Below are positions 30,346 to 38,011 of a DNA stretch of 41,531 bases, in pieces (position 1 is the stretch's first letter; every line of letters starts with the position of its first letter). The notes below the pieces were generated by a model. It was not told where the DNA came from and did not search any database. It saw nothing but the letters and a program-made list of their open reading frames with translations. Source of the stretch: an uncultured Actinomycetes bacterium (lineage in GTDB: Bacteria > Actinomycetota > Actinomycetes > Nanopelagicales > Nanopelagicaceae); the NCBI GenBank assembly GCA_903863015.1, contig CAIPAI010000017.1, positions 1-41,531 on the forward strand, in the 5' to 3' direction. The position numbers and the translations under genes are program-made.

Positions 30346-31266
30346 ATGGTGGAACTCCATCACGATCCACTCTGGCCACGCGCCAGCGCGTGGCTCCATG
30401 ACGGCGTCACAACCGGCCTAGAACGGGCCGATTTAGCCCTTATCGGCATCGGTACCCATCTCAGCGCTATCACTGCCAATAATGCGCATATGACCCCCGG
30501 AGCGGTGCGCGATGCACTAGCTCGCTACTCGACCTGGTCGGCTGCGCGCGAGATCGACTTCGCCGAACGCATTACCGGCATCGATCTCGGGGATATCGCA
30601 GATCCAGATGGTCCTCAAGGCGAAGCACGAGTTATCACCACCATCGCCGAGGCGATAGAAAAGTGTCGCCTTTTGATCGCGCTGGGCGGCGACAATGCGA
30701 TGTCCTTCTCCGCTGCCTGCGGCACAGGAGAGGCCATCGGTGGCTTATCCGAGTTGGGGTTGATCACTCTTGACGCGCATCACGATGTACGTGATGGGAT
30801 CTCGAACGGATCGCCGATTCGCCGATTGATTGAGGCCGGCGTTCAGGGAGCAAAAGTGGCGCAAGTAGGAATTAGCGACTTCGCTAACTCCAAGGAGTAC
30901 GCCGCTCGCGTGAAAGATTTTGGCATCACCGTTATCCGGCGAGACCAGATGCGCGGACGTCCGATGAGCGATGTCATGGCAGAGGCTTATGCGATTGCGG
31001 GATCTGGCACTCAAGGTATCTATGTCGATATCGATGTCGATGTCTGCGACCGAAGCGTGGCCCCGGCCTGTCCTGCAGCAACGCCAGGTGGGCTCAGCGC
31101 AGATGAACTCCGTCAGATCGCTTTCGAATGTGGAACGAATGCAAAAGTGCGGGCAATTGATATCACTGAAATCGACGCCACTTTGGATACGCCCGATCAG
31201 CGCACAGTTCGTCTCGCTGCGCTGCTCATCTTGGAAATTGCCACAGGTTTAGCGGTACGAGCGTAA
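30346..31266 (+). CDS. hutG: Formimidoylglutamase-like ureohydrolase
   Basis: A 306-residue arginase-superfamily enzyme. Metal-binding motifs are GGDN at 114-117, DAHHD at 143-147 and DIDVD at 228-232. The first motif has Asn117 where arginases and agmatinases have a metal-binding His. Position opposite hutH makes hydrolysis of N-formimino-glutamate to glutamate and formamide the likely reaction, completing the pathway. GGGAGCGAGG precedes the ATG at 30346. A different ureohydrolase substrate cannot be excluded from sequence alone. Confidence 0.85.
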   Translation: MVELHHDPLWPRASAWLHDGVTTGLERADLALIGIGTHLSAITANNAHMTPGAVRDALARYSTWSAAREIDFAERITGIDLGDIADPDGPQGEARVITTIAEAIEKCRLLIALGGDNAMSFSAACGTGEAIGGLSELGLITLDAHHDVRDGISNGSPIRRLIEAGVQGAKVAQVGISDFANSKEYAARVKDFGITVIRRDQMRGRPMSDVMAEAYAIAGSGTQGIYVDIDVDVCDRSVAPACPAATPGGLSADELRQIAFECGTNAKVRAIDITEIDATLDTPDQRTVRLAALLILEIATGLAVRA

Positions 31267-31279
31267 GAGTAGAAGCTCT

Positions 31280-32251
31280 TTACTCCGGGAAGTGGCAAGC
31301 GACCGAACTTGCGCCGATTTGCAGAAGTTCTGGCTCATCAATGCGGCAACGATCCTGCGCTTTCCAGCAGCGAGTATTAAAGACGCAGCCGCTAGGAGGA
31401 TTCATCGGGCTTGGTAGATCGCCATGGAGCAAGATGCGCTCACGCGTACGCTCTGTGTTGGGATCCGGAACGGGTACGGCTGAAAGCAACGCCTTCGTGT
31501 AGGGATGATGTGGCGCTGCATACAGGTCGGTAGTGGGCGCGATCTCCATGATCTTTCCGAGGTACATCACCGCAACACGATCTGAGATGTGTTGCACCAC
31601 TGAAAGGTCGTGAGCAATAAAGAGGAAGCTCATACCAAATTCTGTCTGCAGATCATCAAGTAAGTTGATGATCTGCGCTTGAATCGACACGTCGAGAGCG
31701 CTTACTGGCTCATCAGCCACGATGAACTTAGGCTTCAATGCGATTGAACGAGCAATGCCGATGCGTTGACGCTGTCCACCAGAGAACTCATGTGGAAAAC
31801 GGTTGTAGTGCTCAGGGTTCAGACCGACGCGCTCCATGAGCGTTTGCACAGCGCGCTTTACGCCGCCTTCAGGAGTGATGTTTTGAATTTCAAAAGGCGC
31901 TGCGATGATTCGGCCAATGGTGTGACGTGGATTGAGCGACGAGAATGGATCCTGGAAGATAATTTGCATCTTTGACCGGTACGAGCGCATCGCGGCAGGC
32001 GAGACCTTCGTAATGTCTTCACCTTCGAAGAAAATCTTTCCACCGGTGGGTTCGTATAGCTTGATGATGGTGCGGCCGGCAGTGGTCTTTCCGCACCCGG
32101 ACTCGCCCACCATGCCTAGCGTCTCGCCAGGTGCAATCTCGAAGGAGATGCCATCGACTGCCTTGACGTTTCCGGCAGCTCGACGAGCCAGCGCATTCTT
32201 CTTGATAGGAAAATGCTTGGTGAGATTTTCGACTTTAACGATCGGGGTCAT
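31280..32251 (-). CDS. oppF: Peptide ABC transporter ATP-binding protein OppF-like
   Basis: A 323-residue ATPase of the oligopeptide/dipeptide import family. Walker A is GESGCGKTT, the signature FSGGQRQR, Walker B FIVADEP and the switch AHD. The C-terminal oligopeptide-transport extension with cysteines (GCVFNTRCWKAQDRC) is present and may hold an iron-sulfur cluster as in related transporters. The ATG at 32251 overlaps the oppD stop by 4 bases. Last gene of the opp operon, its tail faces hutG across 13 bases. Confidence 0.94.
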   Translation of the reverse strand: MTPIVKVENLTKHFPIKKNALARRAAGNVKAVDGISFEIAPGETLGMVGESGCGKTTAGRTIIKLYEPTGGKIFFEGEDITKVSPAAMRSYRSKMQIIFQDPFSSLNPRHTIGRIIAAPFEIQNITPEGGVKRAVQTLMERVGLNPEHYNRFPHEFSGGQRQRIGIARSIALKPKFIVADEPVSALDVSIQAQIINLLDDLQTEFGMSFLFIAHDLSVVQHISDRVAVMYLGKIMEIAPTTDLYAAPHHPYTKALLSAVPVPDPNTERTRERILLHGDLPSPMNPPSGCVFNTRCWKAQDRCRIDEPELLQIGASSVACHFPE

Positions 32252-33288
32252 GCGTTTCCACCCTTTGCTGCGAACTTTGCGCCCGCCGTACGTCGATCGG
32301 CGAGAGCGAGGTGGCACCGTGCGAAGTGGCCCGGTTCGTCCTCAATGAGATGGGGTGCATCCGTGGCACAACTGGCGCCCACCACTTGTGATGCGAAGGA
32401 ACAACGCGAGGCGAAGGAGCAGCCTTCGGGAAGTGAGATAAGTGAAGGCGGCTGTCCTGGGATGGCAGAAAGACGGCCAGTGCCTTTGCCGTAGACGCTA
32501 GGAATCGATGAGAGTAGACCCATGGTGTAAGGAGCAAGTGGGCGGTAGTAAATGTCGTCAACACTTCCACGCTCCACAACTTTCCCTGCGTACATCACAT
32601 TTACTCGATCTGCGACTTCAGCAACTACACCGAGATCGTGAGTGATCAAGAGAATGCCCATATTGAATTCCCGTTGCAACTCTTTGAGCAACGTGAGGAT
32701 CTGCGCCTGCACCGTTACATCGAGTGCCGTGGTGGGCTCATCTGCAATCAGGATGCGTGGGTTGTTGATGAGGGCCATCGCAATCATTACTCGCTGGCGC
32801 ATGCCGCCTGAGAATTGGTGCGGGTACTCCTTGACGCGCTTCTGAGGCTCCGGGATGCCAACGAGATCGAGCATCTCCACGCAGCGCTTGAGCGCATCTT
32901 TCTTGGATGCCTTGCTTACTACGCGGTATGCCTCCGCGAGCTGGTTTCCGATTGAGTAATAAGGATGAAGTGAGGACATGGGATCTTGGAAGATCATGGC
33001 AACTGCGCTACCGCGTAATTTGCGCAGCTCCTCATCGCTGCAAGAAACTACATCGACGGCACCAGCTTCGGTATGTACCAAGATTTCACCATTGAGGCGC
33101 GTGCGCTTGCGATTGTGCAAACCAAGTACCGAAAGACTCGTGACGGTCTTGCCAGATCCCGATTCGCCCACAATGGCAACTGTCTCGCCGGCATCGAGCG
33201 TCAAGCTAATTCCATCGACAGCTTTTACATCGCCATCTTCGGTAGGAAAGGTGACGTGTAGATCATTGATATCTAGGAGACGGGTCAT
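32248..33288 (-). CDS. oppD: Peptide ABC transporter ATP-binding protein OppD-like
   Basis: A 346-residue ATPase that pairs with OppF. Walker A is GESGSGKTV, the Q-loop [10 protein letters not shown], the signature FSGGMRQR, Walker [13 protein letters not shown] and the switch THD. The cysteine-bearing C-terminal extension ([13 protein letters not shown]) is typical of the family. The ATG overlaps oppB by 4 bases, so subunits are made in matched amounts. Confidence 0.95.
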   Translation of the reverse strand: MTRLLDINDLHVTFPTEDGDVKAVDGISLTLDAGETVAIVGESGSGKTVTSLSVLGLHNRKRTRLNGEILVHTEAGAVDVVSCSDEELRKLRGSAVAMIFQDPMSSLHPYYSIGNQLAEAYRVVSKASKKDALKRCVEMLDLVGIPEPQKRVKEYPHQFSGGMRQRVMIAMALINNPRILIADEPTTALDVTVQAQILTLLKELQREFNMGILLITHDLGVVAEVADRVNVMYAGKVVERGSVDDIYYRPLAPYTMGLLSSIPSVYGKGTGRLSAIPGQPPSLISLPEGCSFASRCSFASQVVGASCATDAPHLIEDEPGHFARCHLALADRRTAGAKFAAKGGNA

Positions 33289-34280
33289 CCGACACGCACC
33301 CGAGGATCAAGGACTGCGTATAAGAGATCAACGACCAAGTTCATAATGACCACAATGGCGGCAGCCAACAAAGTGGTAGCAAGTACGACCGGCAAATCAA
33401 AGTCATTCACCGCTTTTAGCGACATGCGACCAAGACCTGGAAGATCAAAAATGGTTTCCGTAAGGATTGCGCCACCCAGCAAACCAGCAAAGTCGAGGCC
33501 GGCCATAGTGGTAAGTGGAGCCAGCGCTGCACGCAAAGTGTGCTTTCGCAAAACAACTTTTGACTTAAGGCCCTTTGCCCATGCAGTCCGGATGTAATCT
33601 TCGCCGCTGGTCTCAATGACTGCTGAACGGGTGTACCGCGTGTAAATGGCAGAGAACGAGAACGCCAGAGTGATCCAAGGCAGCAAGAAGTAAATGAAGA
33701 ATTTCGCTGGGTTATCAAAGATCGAAATATATCCATCAAAGTTAAGCGGAATAATGTTGTTCTTCAAAGTTAAGTAGATCAGAAGAAGCAAGCCAGTCAC
33801 GAAGGTCGGAAGACTCGTGCCGATAAGCACAAATACGGTGGAGCCGGTATCAATTGGCGAATCTTTGAAACGGGCCGCCAGAATTCCAAGACCGATACCA
33901 ACGATGAGCCAGAGAATGAGTGCGCCGATAGCGAGCGAAAGAGTGACGGGAAGTGCTTGCTTGATCAAGTCAGTCACGCAGGCATTCTGGCGGAAAGAGT
34001 AGCCAAGGCTGGGAGCCGGGCACGTAAAGGCAGCCGATCCCACACCATAATCACGCCCGACAAATATTCCGGTGAGGAAGAGCCAGTACTGCTCCCAAAC
34101 GGGCTTATCAAAACCAAGACGGACACGGTTAGCTGCGATCAAATTAGGGCGGCAATTCTTACCGCAGGTGAGAGCAGCAGGATCGAAAGGTAGAAATTGG
34201 AAGATGGCATAAACGGCAATGCTGACAAGGAGCAAGATGACAGCCGCATACATGAGTCGGCGTGCAATGTAACTAATCAT
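33285..34280 (-). CDS. oppB: Peptide ABC transporter permease OppB-like
   Basis: A 331-residue inner-membrane permease with about six helices. The N-terminus ISYIARRLMYAAVILLLVS is typical of the DppB/OppB group and the coupling loop EDYIRTAWAKGLKSKVVLRKHTLRAAL contacts the ATPase. A sizeable outer loop at about 40-110 contains four cysteines (TCGKNCRPN, FTCPAP, NACV) that could be disulfide-bonded. The second of two adjacent ATGs is preferred because GAGG lies 5 nt before it. Confidence 0.93.
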   Translation of the reverse strand: MISYIARRLMYAAVILLLVSIAVYAIFQFLPFDPAALTCGKNCRPNLIAANRVRLGFDKPVWEQYWLFLTGIFVGRDYGVGSAAFTCPAPSLGYSFRQNACVTDLIKQALPVTLSLAIGALILWLIVGIGLGILAARFKDSPIDTGSTVFVLIGTSLPTFVTGLLLLIYLTLKNNIIPLNFDGYISIFDNPAKFFIYFLLPWITLAFSFSAIYTRYTRSAVIETSGEDYIRTAWAKGLKSKVVLRKHTLRAALAPLTTMAGLDFAGLLGGAILTETIFDLPGLGRMSLKAVNDFDLPVVLATTLLAAAIVVIMNLVVDLLYAVLDPRVRVG

Positions 34281-34324
34281 CATGACCTCGCATTAATTTG
34301 AATCTGACTATGACTTCTACGTGA

Positions 34325-34360
34325 TGTTTCCTCGGGGCGCAGATGCGCCCCGAGGAAACA
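34325..34360 (-). promoter_or_regulatory. Stable hairpin between oppA and oppB
   Basis: A perfect 16-bp G+C-rich stem with a 4-base loop (34341-34344) lies 11 bases after the oppA stop and 45 bases before oppB. No U tract follows it in the direction of the operon, so it is more likely to protect the 3' end of the oppA message or partly reduce read-through than to stop transcription fully. Confidence 0.75.
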
Positions 34361-34371
34361 CTTCTCACGAG

Positions 34372-36117
34372 TTACTTGATGTAGAGCTTGCCCCAAGCGA
34401 GGGTGCCCTGTGGCTGCCAGAAGAAGGCGCCACCGACTCCCTTGCCCCAGATGTATTGGCTCTTGCCGTAGTTAGTAGGCAGGATCCACATACTCTCCAT
34501 GGCCTTTACGTCAAGTGCCTTCCACATTGCGGCTTGCTTTGCACGATCCGTGGTCTTCATAGCTACATCAACTGCAGCCTTGAAGTCCTTGTATGCAGGA
34601 TCGTCACCGTTCTGGCAGAGGTTGAATCCGCCTTCGAGGGTGAAGAGCTCAGGAATAACTGTCGAGGCATTTGCCCAGTCAGCACCCCAGCCGGAGTTCG
34701 ACATATCGCTCTGCTTTGCAGGGTTAAGAACGGTTGAGTAGTAACCACTCTTGATGATGTTGTAAGAGACCTTCAAACCAACGCGTGCCCAAGCGGCAGT
34801 GTTGATCGGAATGGTGTCCTGAAGAGTTACGCTCTGCGAAATATCGATGACGAGGCCATCAACGGTTGCATGCTTGTAATCAGCAGGGCAAGAGGTCTTT
34901 GCCTTGTCCATCAAAGCTTGTGCCTTGGCGACGTTACCGGTGGCAACGAAGTCAGGGCTTCCTGGGCCGACAACCTTGGTTGGCTCGTAATCGAGACCAA
35001 GGAGTGGGCTGATGGAACCGGTTGAGTAAGTACCACCGAAGAAGGTACCGCCCGCGTAGTCAAGGATTGCCTTGGCGTTACGTGCGTAGTACATAGCTTG
35101 GCGGATTTCAAGGCATGGCATCTTCTTTACGTTGAATGCCAAGTAACGTGAGTAAGGATCGTTGGTATTGATACGACGATCCTTGTACTTGTCATTCTGG
35201 AAGAACTCATCCTTGTTGGCAGGAAGTGGGCCATCGAAGTTCACGGCGTTGTACATCGTGTCGTTCAAGAAGACCTGATCCATAACTTGCTCATCGAGAC
35301 CGAACTTCATGATTACTTCGTCTGGATAAGGAGTGCGGATCGAGTCAGATGCCTTGCTCCACTTTGGGTTACGAACGAGCTTGAGCTGGTTCGTGGTGTT
35401 TTCCGCAATCTTGTATGGACCAGTTGCCTGTGGGCGAAGGTCGTAAGCATCGCCCTTATCGAGCTTTGCTTGGACTGGTGAGATAACACCGTAAGTGCCG
35501 AGGTAGTTAAAGTCAGCAACCGACTTGTTGAGGTTGAAGGTGATAGTGCGGTTATCTGCAGAGCAGGTAACGGCCTTATCAAACGCAGCCTGTCCGGCAG
35601 TGTCCTTTGCGTATGGACCCTTGTACTCCACCTTGCCGAGATCGAGCCACTGTTGAAGGTAGCCAGGACCATCGGTGATGATGTCAGCTGCGAATACGCG
35701 AGAGACGCCGTACTTCACATGGGCGCAAGTGATTTTGGTTCCATCTTCGAAGGTGGTACCTGGGCGCAGGGTGAACTTCCAGGTCTTTGCTTCGTTGCTT
35801 GGGACACCAGTGTTGGTAGCAAGGTCAGCGACCAAGCCAGCGCCAGCGGCACCAGGAACTGGGTTGTAGGCAACCAGGGTGCGGATAAAGAAGGAGTTCT
35901 CAAATGCCAAGTCGCGACCTGTGTAGATGCGGCTTGGATCAAGGTGATCCAACTTAGGGGTGTGCTCTAGCAGAATCAGGGTTCCGCCGGTCTTTGGACC
36001 TGCTGCATTTGCTGTTCCGATTGACGAAGACATGAGGCCTGAGACCACAAGTCCTGCCGCGACGGAAGTAGCAATTGCTGCACGGCCAAAGCGCTTGCTT
36101 TGGGGCAACTTGCTCAT
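34372..36117 (-). CDS. oppA: Peptide ABC transporter substrate-binding protein OppA-like
   Basis: A 581-residue family 5 extracellular binding protein. A Sec signal peptide covers about 1-38 (basic head, hydrophobic core, cleavage near ANAAG). No lipobox cysteine is present, unlike most Gram-positive binding proteins, so anchoring to the membrane is unclear. The mature part has the SBP_bac_5 features (IFENSFFIRTL-like start, WKFTLRPGTTFEDGT). AAGGAG and AAGGA precede the ATG. Peptides are the likely cargo, but family 5 also binds other solutes. The product is probably made in excess of the membrane parts. Confidence 0.93.
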   Translation of the reverse strand: MSKLPQSKRFGRAAIATSVAAGLVVSGLMSSSIGTANAAGPKTGGTLILLEHTPKLDHLDPSRIYTGRDLAFENSFFIRTLVAYNPVPGAAGAGLVADLATNTGVPSNEAKTWKFTLRPGTTFEDGTKITCAHVKYGVSRVFAADIITDGPGYLQQWLDLGKVEYKGPYAKDTAGQAAFDKAVTCSADNRTITFNLNKSVADFNYLGTYGVISPVQAKLDKGDAYDLRPQATGPYKIAENTTNQLKLVRNPKWSKASDSIRTPYPDEVIMKFGLDEQVMDQVFLNDTMYNAVNFDGPLPANKDEFFQNDKYKDRRINTNDPYSRYLAFNVKKMPCLEIRQAMYYARNAKAILDYAGGTFFGGTYSTGSISPLLGLDYEPTKVVGPGSPDFVATGNVAKAQALMDKAKTSCPADYKHATVDGLVIDISQSVTLQDTIPINTAAWARVGLKVSYNIIKSGYYSTVLNPAKQSDMSNSGWGADWANASTVIPELFTLEGGFNLCQNGDDPAYKDFKAAVDVAMKTTDRAKQAAMWKALDVKAMESMWILPTNYGKSQYIWGKGVGGAFFWQPQGTLAWGKLYIK

Positions 36118-36169
36118 ATTCCTTCTCCTTTTCCTCCGGAACGCGGCCGCGAACCGGAAACCTATTCTT

Positions 36170-37162
36170 TTATTTATCTGCTTTCGGATCTAACGCATCT
36201 CGTACTGCATCGCCGAGCAAGTTAAATGCCAAGACGACGAGTACAAGAGAAACAGTTGCGATCAAGAAGAAACTCGGCATGTTGGTTACATACTGAGTCG
36301 AGTTAGAAATCAAGAGGCCCCAAGTAAACCCTGGAGGCTGCACACCGATACCAAGGAAAGAGAAAACAGACTCTGCGGTGAGGTATCCCGGCAACGAAAG
36401 TGAGAGCACCACAATGACTGGAGCCCAGAGGTTGGGAATCAATTCTTGGAAAATAATGCGCGTGCGTGAGGCGCCAAGTGCAGTCGCTGCCGTGACGAAG
36501 TCGCGCTCGCTCAAACTCAGTACTTGTGAACGAATAAGACGCGAGAAACCTGTCCAGCCAAAGAATGTCAAGATAATGATGAGGAAGAGAATCCGCGCGC
36601 TATTTCCATGAGCAATTCCGAGACGCTGAATGCGATCAACGAGTGGCTCCGCGAGCGCAACAATCATGAAGAACGATGGGAAGGCGAGCAAGAAGTCGGT
36701 AACGCGACCAAGGGTGGCATCAACACGACCTTTGAGGTAGCCACCCGTGATGCCAGCAAGTAGACCCACAAAGAGCGTAGCTACCGTTGCCAAGATCATC
36801 ACTAAGAATGAAATGCGCGAACCGTAGAGAAGTTGGGAGAGCAGATCGCGACCGGTGCCGGGGAGCAAGCCGAGGGGATGCTCCCAACTAATTCCGCCGA
36901 GGTATGCCTTGGGCAGACCTGTGCTCACGTTAATTTGATCGAGATGCAACTCGTTGGGGTCCAATCCCAGCACCTTGCATATAAAAGGTGCAAAGAGTGA
37001 AGAGAGGAGCGTGCCAAGAGTAAAGACTCCGGCGATAATCCCAACCTTGTTACGACGGAAGCGTCGCCAGGCAAGTTCGCGCGGGCTACGACCTTTGAGT
37101 TCCTCGTCAGCGCCCAGCACGGGCTCAGAAGCGCTCGCACCATCAACAATCTCGATCGACAT
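36170..37162 (-). CDS. oppC: Peptide ABC transporter permease OppC-like
   Basis: A 330-residue permease with the long cytosolic N-terminus and the ELAWRRFRRNKVGIIAGVF segment typical of DppC/OppC, about six helices, and the coupling loop ERDFVTAATALGASRTRIIFQELIPN. AAGGAGG is present; the third of three in-frame starts (GTG, ATG, ATG) is chosen as it stands 5 nt from that site. It is the first gene of the operon, before oppA; in most opp/dpp operons the binding-protein gene comes first. Confidence 0.94.
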   Translation of the reverse strand: MSIEIVDGASASEPVLGADEELKGRSPRELAWRRFRRNKVGIIAGVFTLGTLLSSLFAPFICKVLGLDPNELHLDQINVSTGLPKAYLGGISWEHPLGLLPGTGRDLLSQLLYGSRISFLVMILATVATLFVGLLAGITGGYLKGRVDATLGRVTDFLLAFPSFFMIVALAEPLVDRIQRLGIAHGNSARILFLIIILTFFGWTGFSRLIRSQVLSLSERDFVTAATALGASRTRIIFQELIPNLWAPVIVVLSLSLPGYLTAESVFSFLGIGVQPPGFTWGLLISNSTQYVTNMPSFFLIATVSLVLVVLAFNLLGDAVRDALDPKADK

Positions 37163-37225
37163 CATCACCTCCTTTTGAACGGCCAGACATGAACGCAGGC
37201 TGAATTGCGCCTGAACTAAAGGTAG

Positions 37226-37254
37226 AGGCTACTCAATAAAGGAAGTATTGTGAA
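37226..37254 (-). promoter_or_regulatory. Promoter of the opp operon
   Basis: TTCACA (37249-37254), a 17-base spacer and TAGCCT (37226-37231) on the minus strand. The -35 matches TTGACA at five of six positions. The leader would be about 57 nt and carries a near-perfect ribosome site. Confidence 0.5.
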
Positions 37255-37441
37255 CCAAAAGGGTGATTTGCCCCGTTCTTAAAGGAGTCCTCCCTGCTCA
37301 GAGGAGCTCGGAGCGATTCGCCCGGAGAAAGTCACAGGCGGGGATGGCTGGTTGGAGCCGGCTTAAACCTGGGGCACTTGTATGCTTTTAGGCGTGTTCC
37401 GGGTAACCCACCCAGCCGCTCGTAGACGAAAGAAGGATCCC
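37255..37441 (+). other. Intergenic region with hairpins, function unknown
   Basis: Between the opp promoter and the lipoprotein gene. Two stems are visible on the plus strand: GAGTCCTC (37285-37292) with GAGGAGCTC (37301-37309, one bulge), and GGCTGG (37346-37351) with CCGGCT (37358-37363, two G-U pairs). TATGCT at 37381-37386 might be the -10 of the lipoprotein gene. I recognise no known riboswitch or RNA gene here. Confidence 0.4.
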
Positions 37442-37975
37442 ATGCGCAAGCCCCTACTTCTTGCCGCCACCGCCACCCTCGCCTTTGCGCTGACCGCATG
37501 TGGAAGTGACAACGCGGGTAACGCCACCGCACAGGATCAGCAAGATCTTGTGGAAGCTACTACTGCTCCAGCTGCCGCTTCCGGTGATATTGGGACCGCG
37601 GTGAAGACTGAAGCCGGCGTTTCAGTAGAGATTTCCAAGCCTGAGCAATTCACCCCCGGCAAATTTGTTTCACAGAACCTCACCGCCGGCAATACCAATA
37701 ACAGTTTCACCATCAAGGTAACTAACGGCACCACAGCTCCGCTTGATCTCTCCACCATGGTGGTTACCTCTTCAACCGGCGCCGCTCAAAGTTGCGTAGA
37801 TGTTCTTGACGCTGACAACGGCTTCGGTGGCGCTCCCATGGATCCCGTAGCTGCAGGTGCCAGCGTTGACATCAAGTGGGCCACCTCTTGCGTCGGCAAA
37901 GTGGGCTCTCCACTCTCCATCGTTATCGCCGTGAATGGTGAAAACCTCGCCGAACTCAAGGGCTCACTCGCTTAA
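37442..37975 (+). CDS. Putative lipoprotein, DUF4352-like
   Basis: A 177-residue exported protein. The signal peptide has a basic start (MRKP), hydrophobic core and the lipobox LTAC, giving a lipid-modified Cys20. An Ala/Gln/Thr-rich linker follows, then a domain of about 110 residues with an alternating beta pattern (TIKVTNGTTAPLDLSTMVV), resembling the immunoglobulin-like fold of DUF4352 lipoproteins; two cysteines at about 118 and 150 may pair. AAGGA lies 5 nt before the ATG at 37442. Role unknown; probably on the outer face of the membrane. Confidence 0.8.
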   Translation: MRKPLLLAATATLAFALTACGSDNAGNATAQDQQDLVEATTAPAAASGDIGTAVKTEAGVSVEISKPEQFTPGKFVSQNLTAGNTNNSFTIKVTNGTTAPLDLSTMVVTSSTGAAQSCVDVLDADNGFGGAPMDPVAAGASVDIKWATSCVGKVGSPLSIVIAVNGENLAELKGSLA

Positions 37976-37998
37976 TTATCCGCGTCCCCCTCACTCAC

Positions 37999-38004
37999 TA
38001 GAGT
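37999..38004 (+). promoter_or_regulatory. Possible -10 element for leaderless dinG transcript
   Basis: TAGAGT lies 7 nt before the ATG at 38012. The bases between, TACCAAG, hold no usable ribosome site. Confidence 0.35.
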
Positions 38005-38011
38005 TACCAAG

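Noticed and set aside
31263-31283. Terminator between hutG and oppF
   Set aside because: The stem is only about seven pairs with a bulge and has no U tract, too weak to call.
37255-37441. Cyclic-di-AMP or other known riboswitch before the lipoprotein gene
   Set aside because: I compared remembered core motifs of c-di-AMP, c-di-GMP, SAM and glycine classes and none fit.
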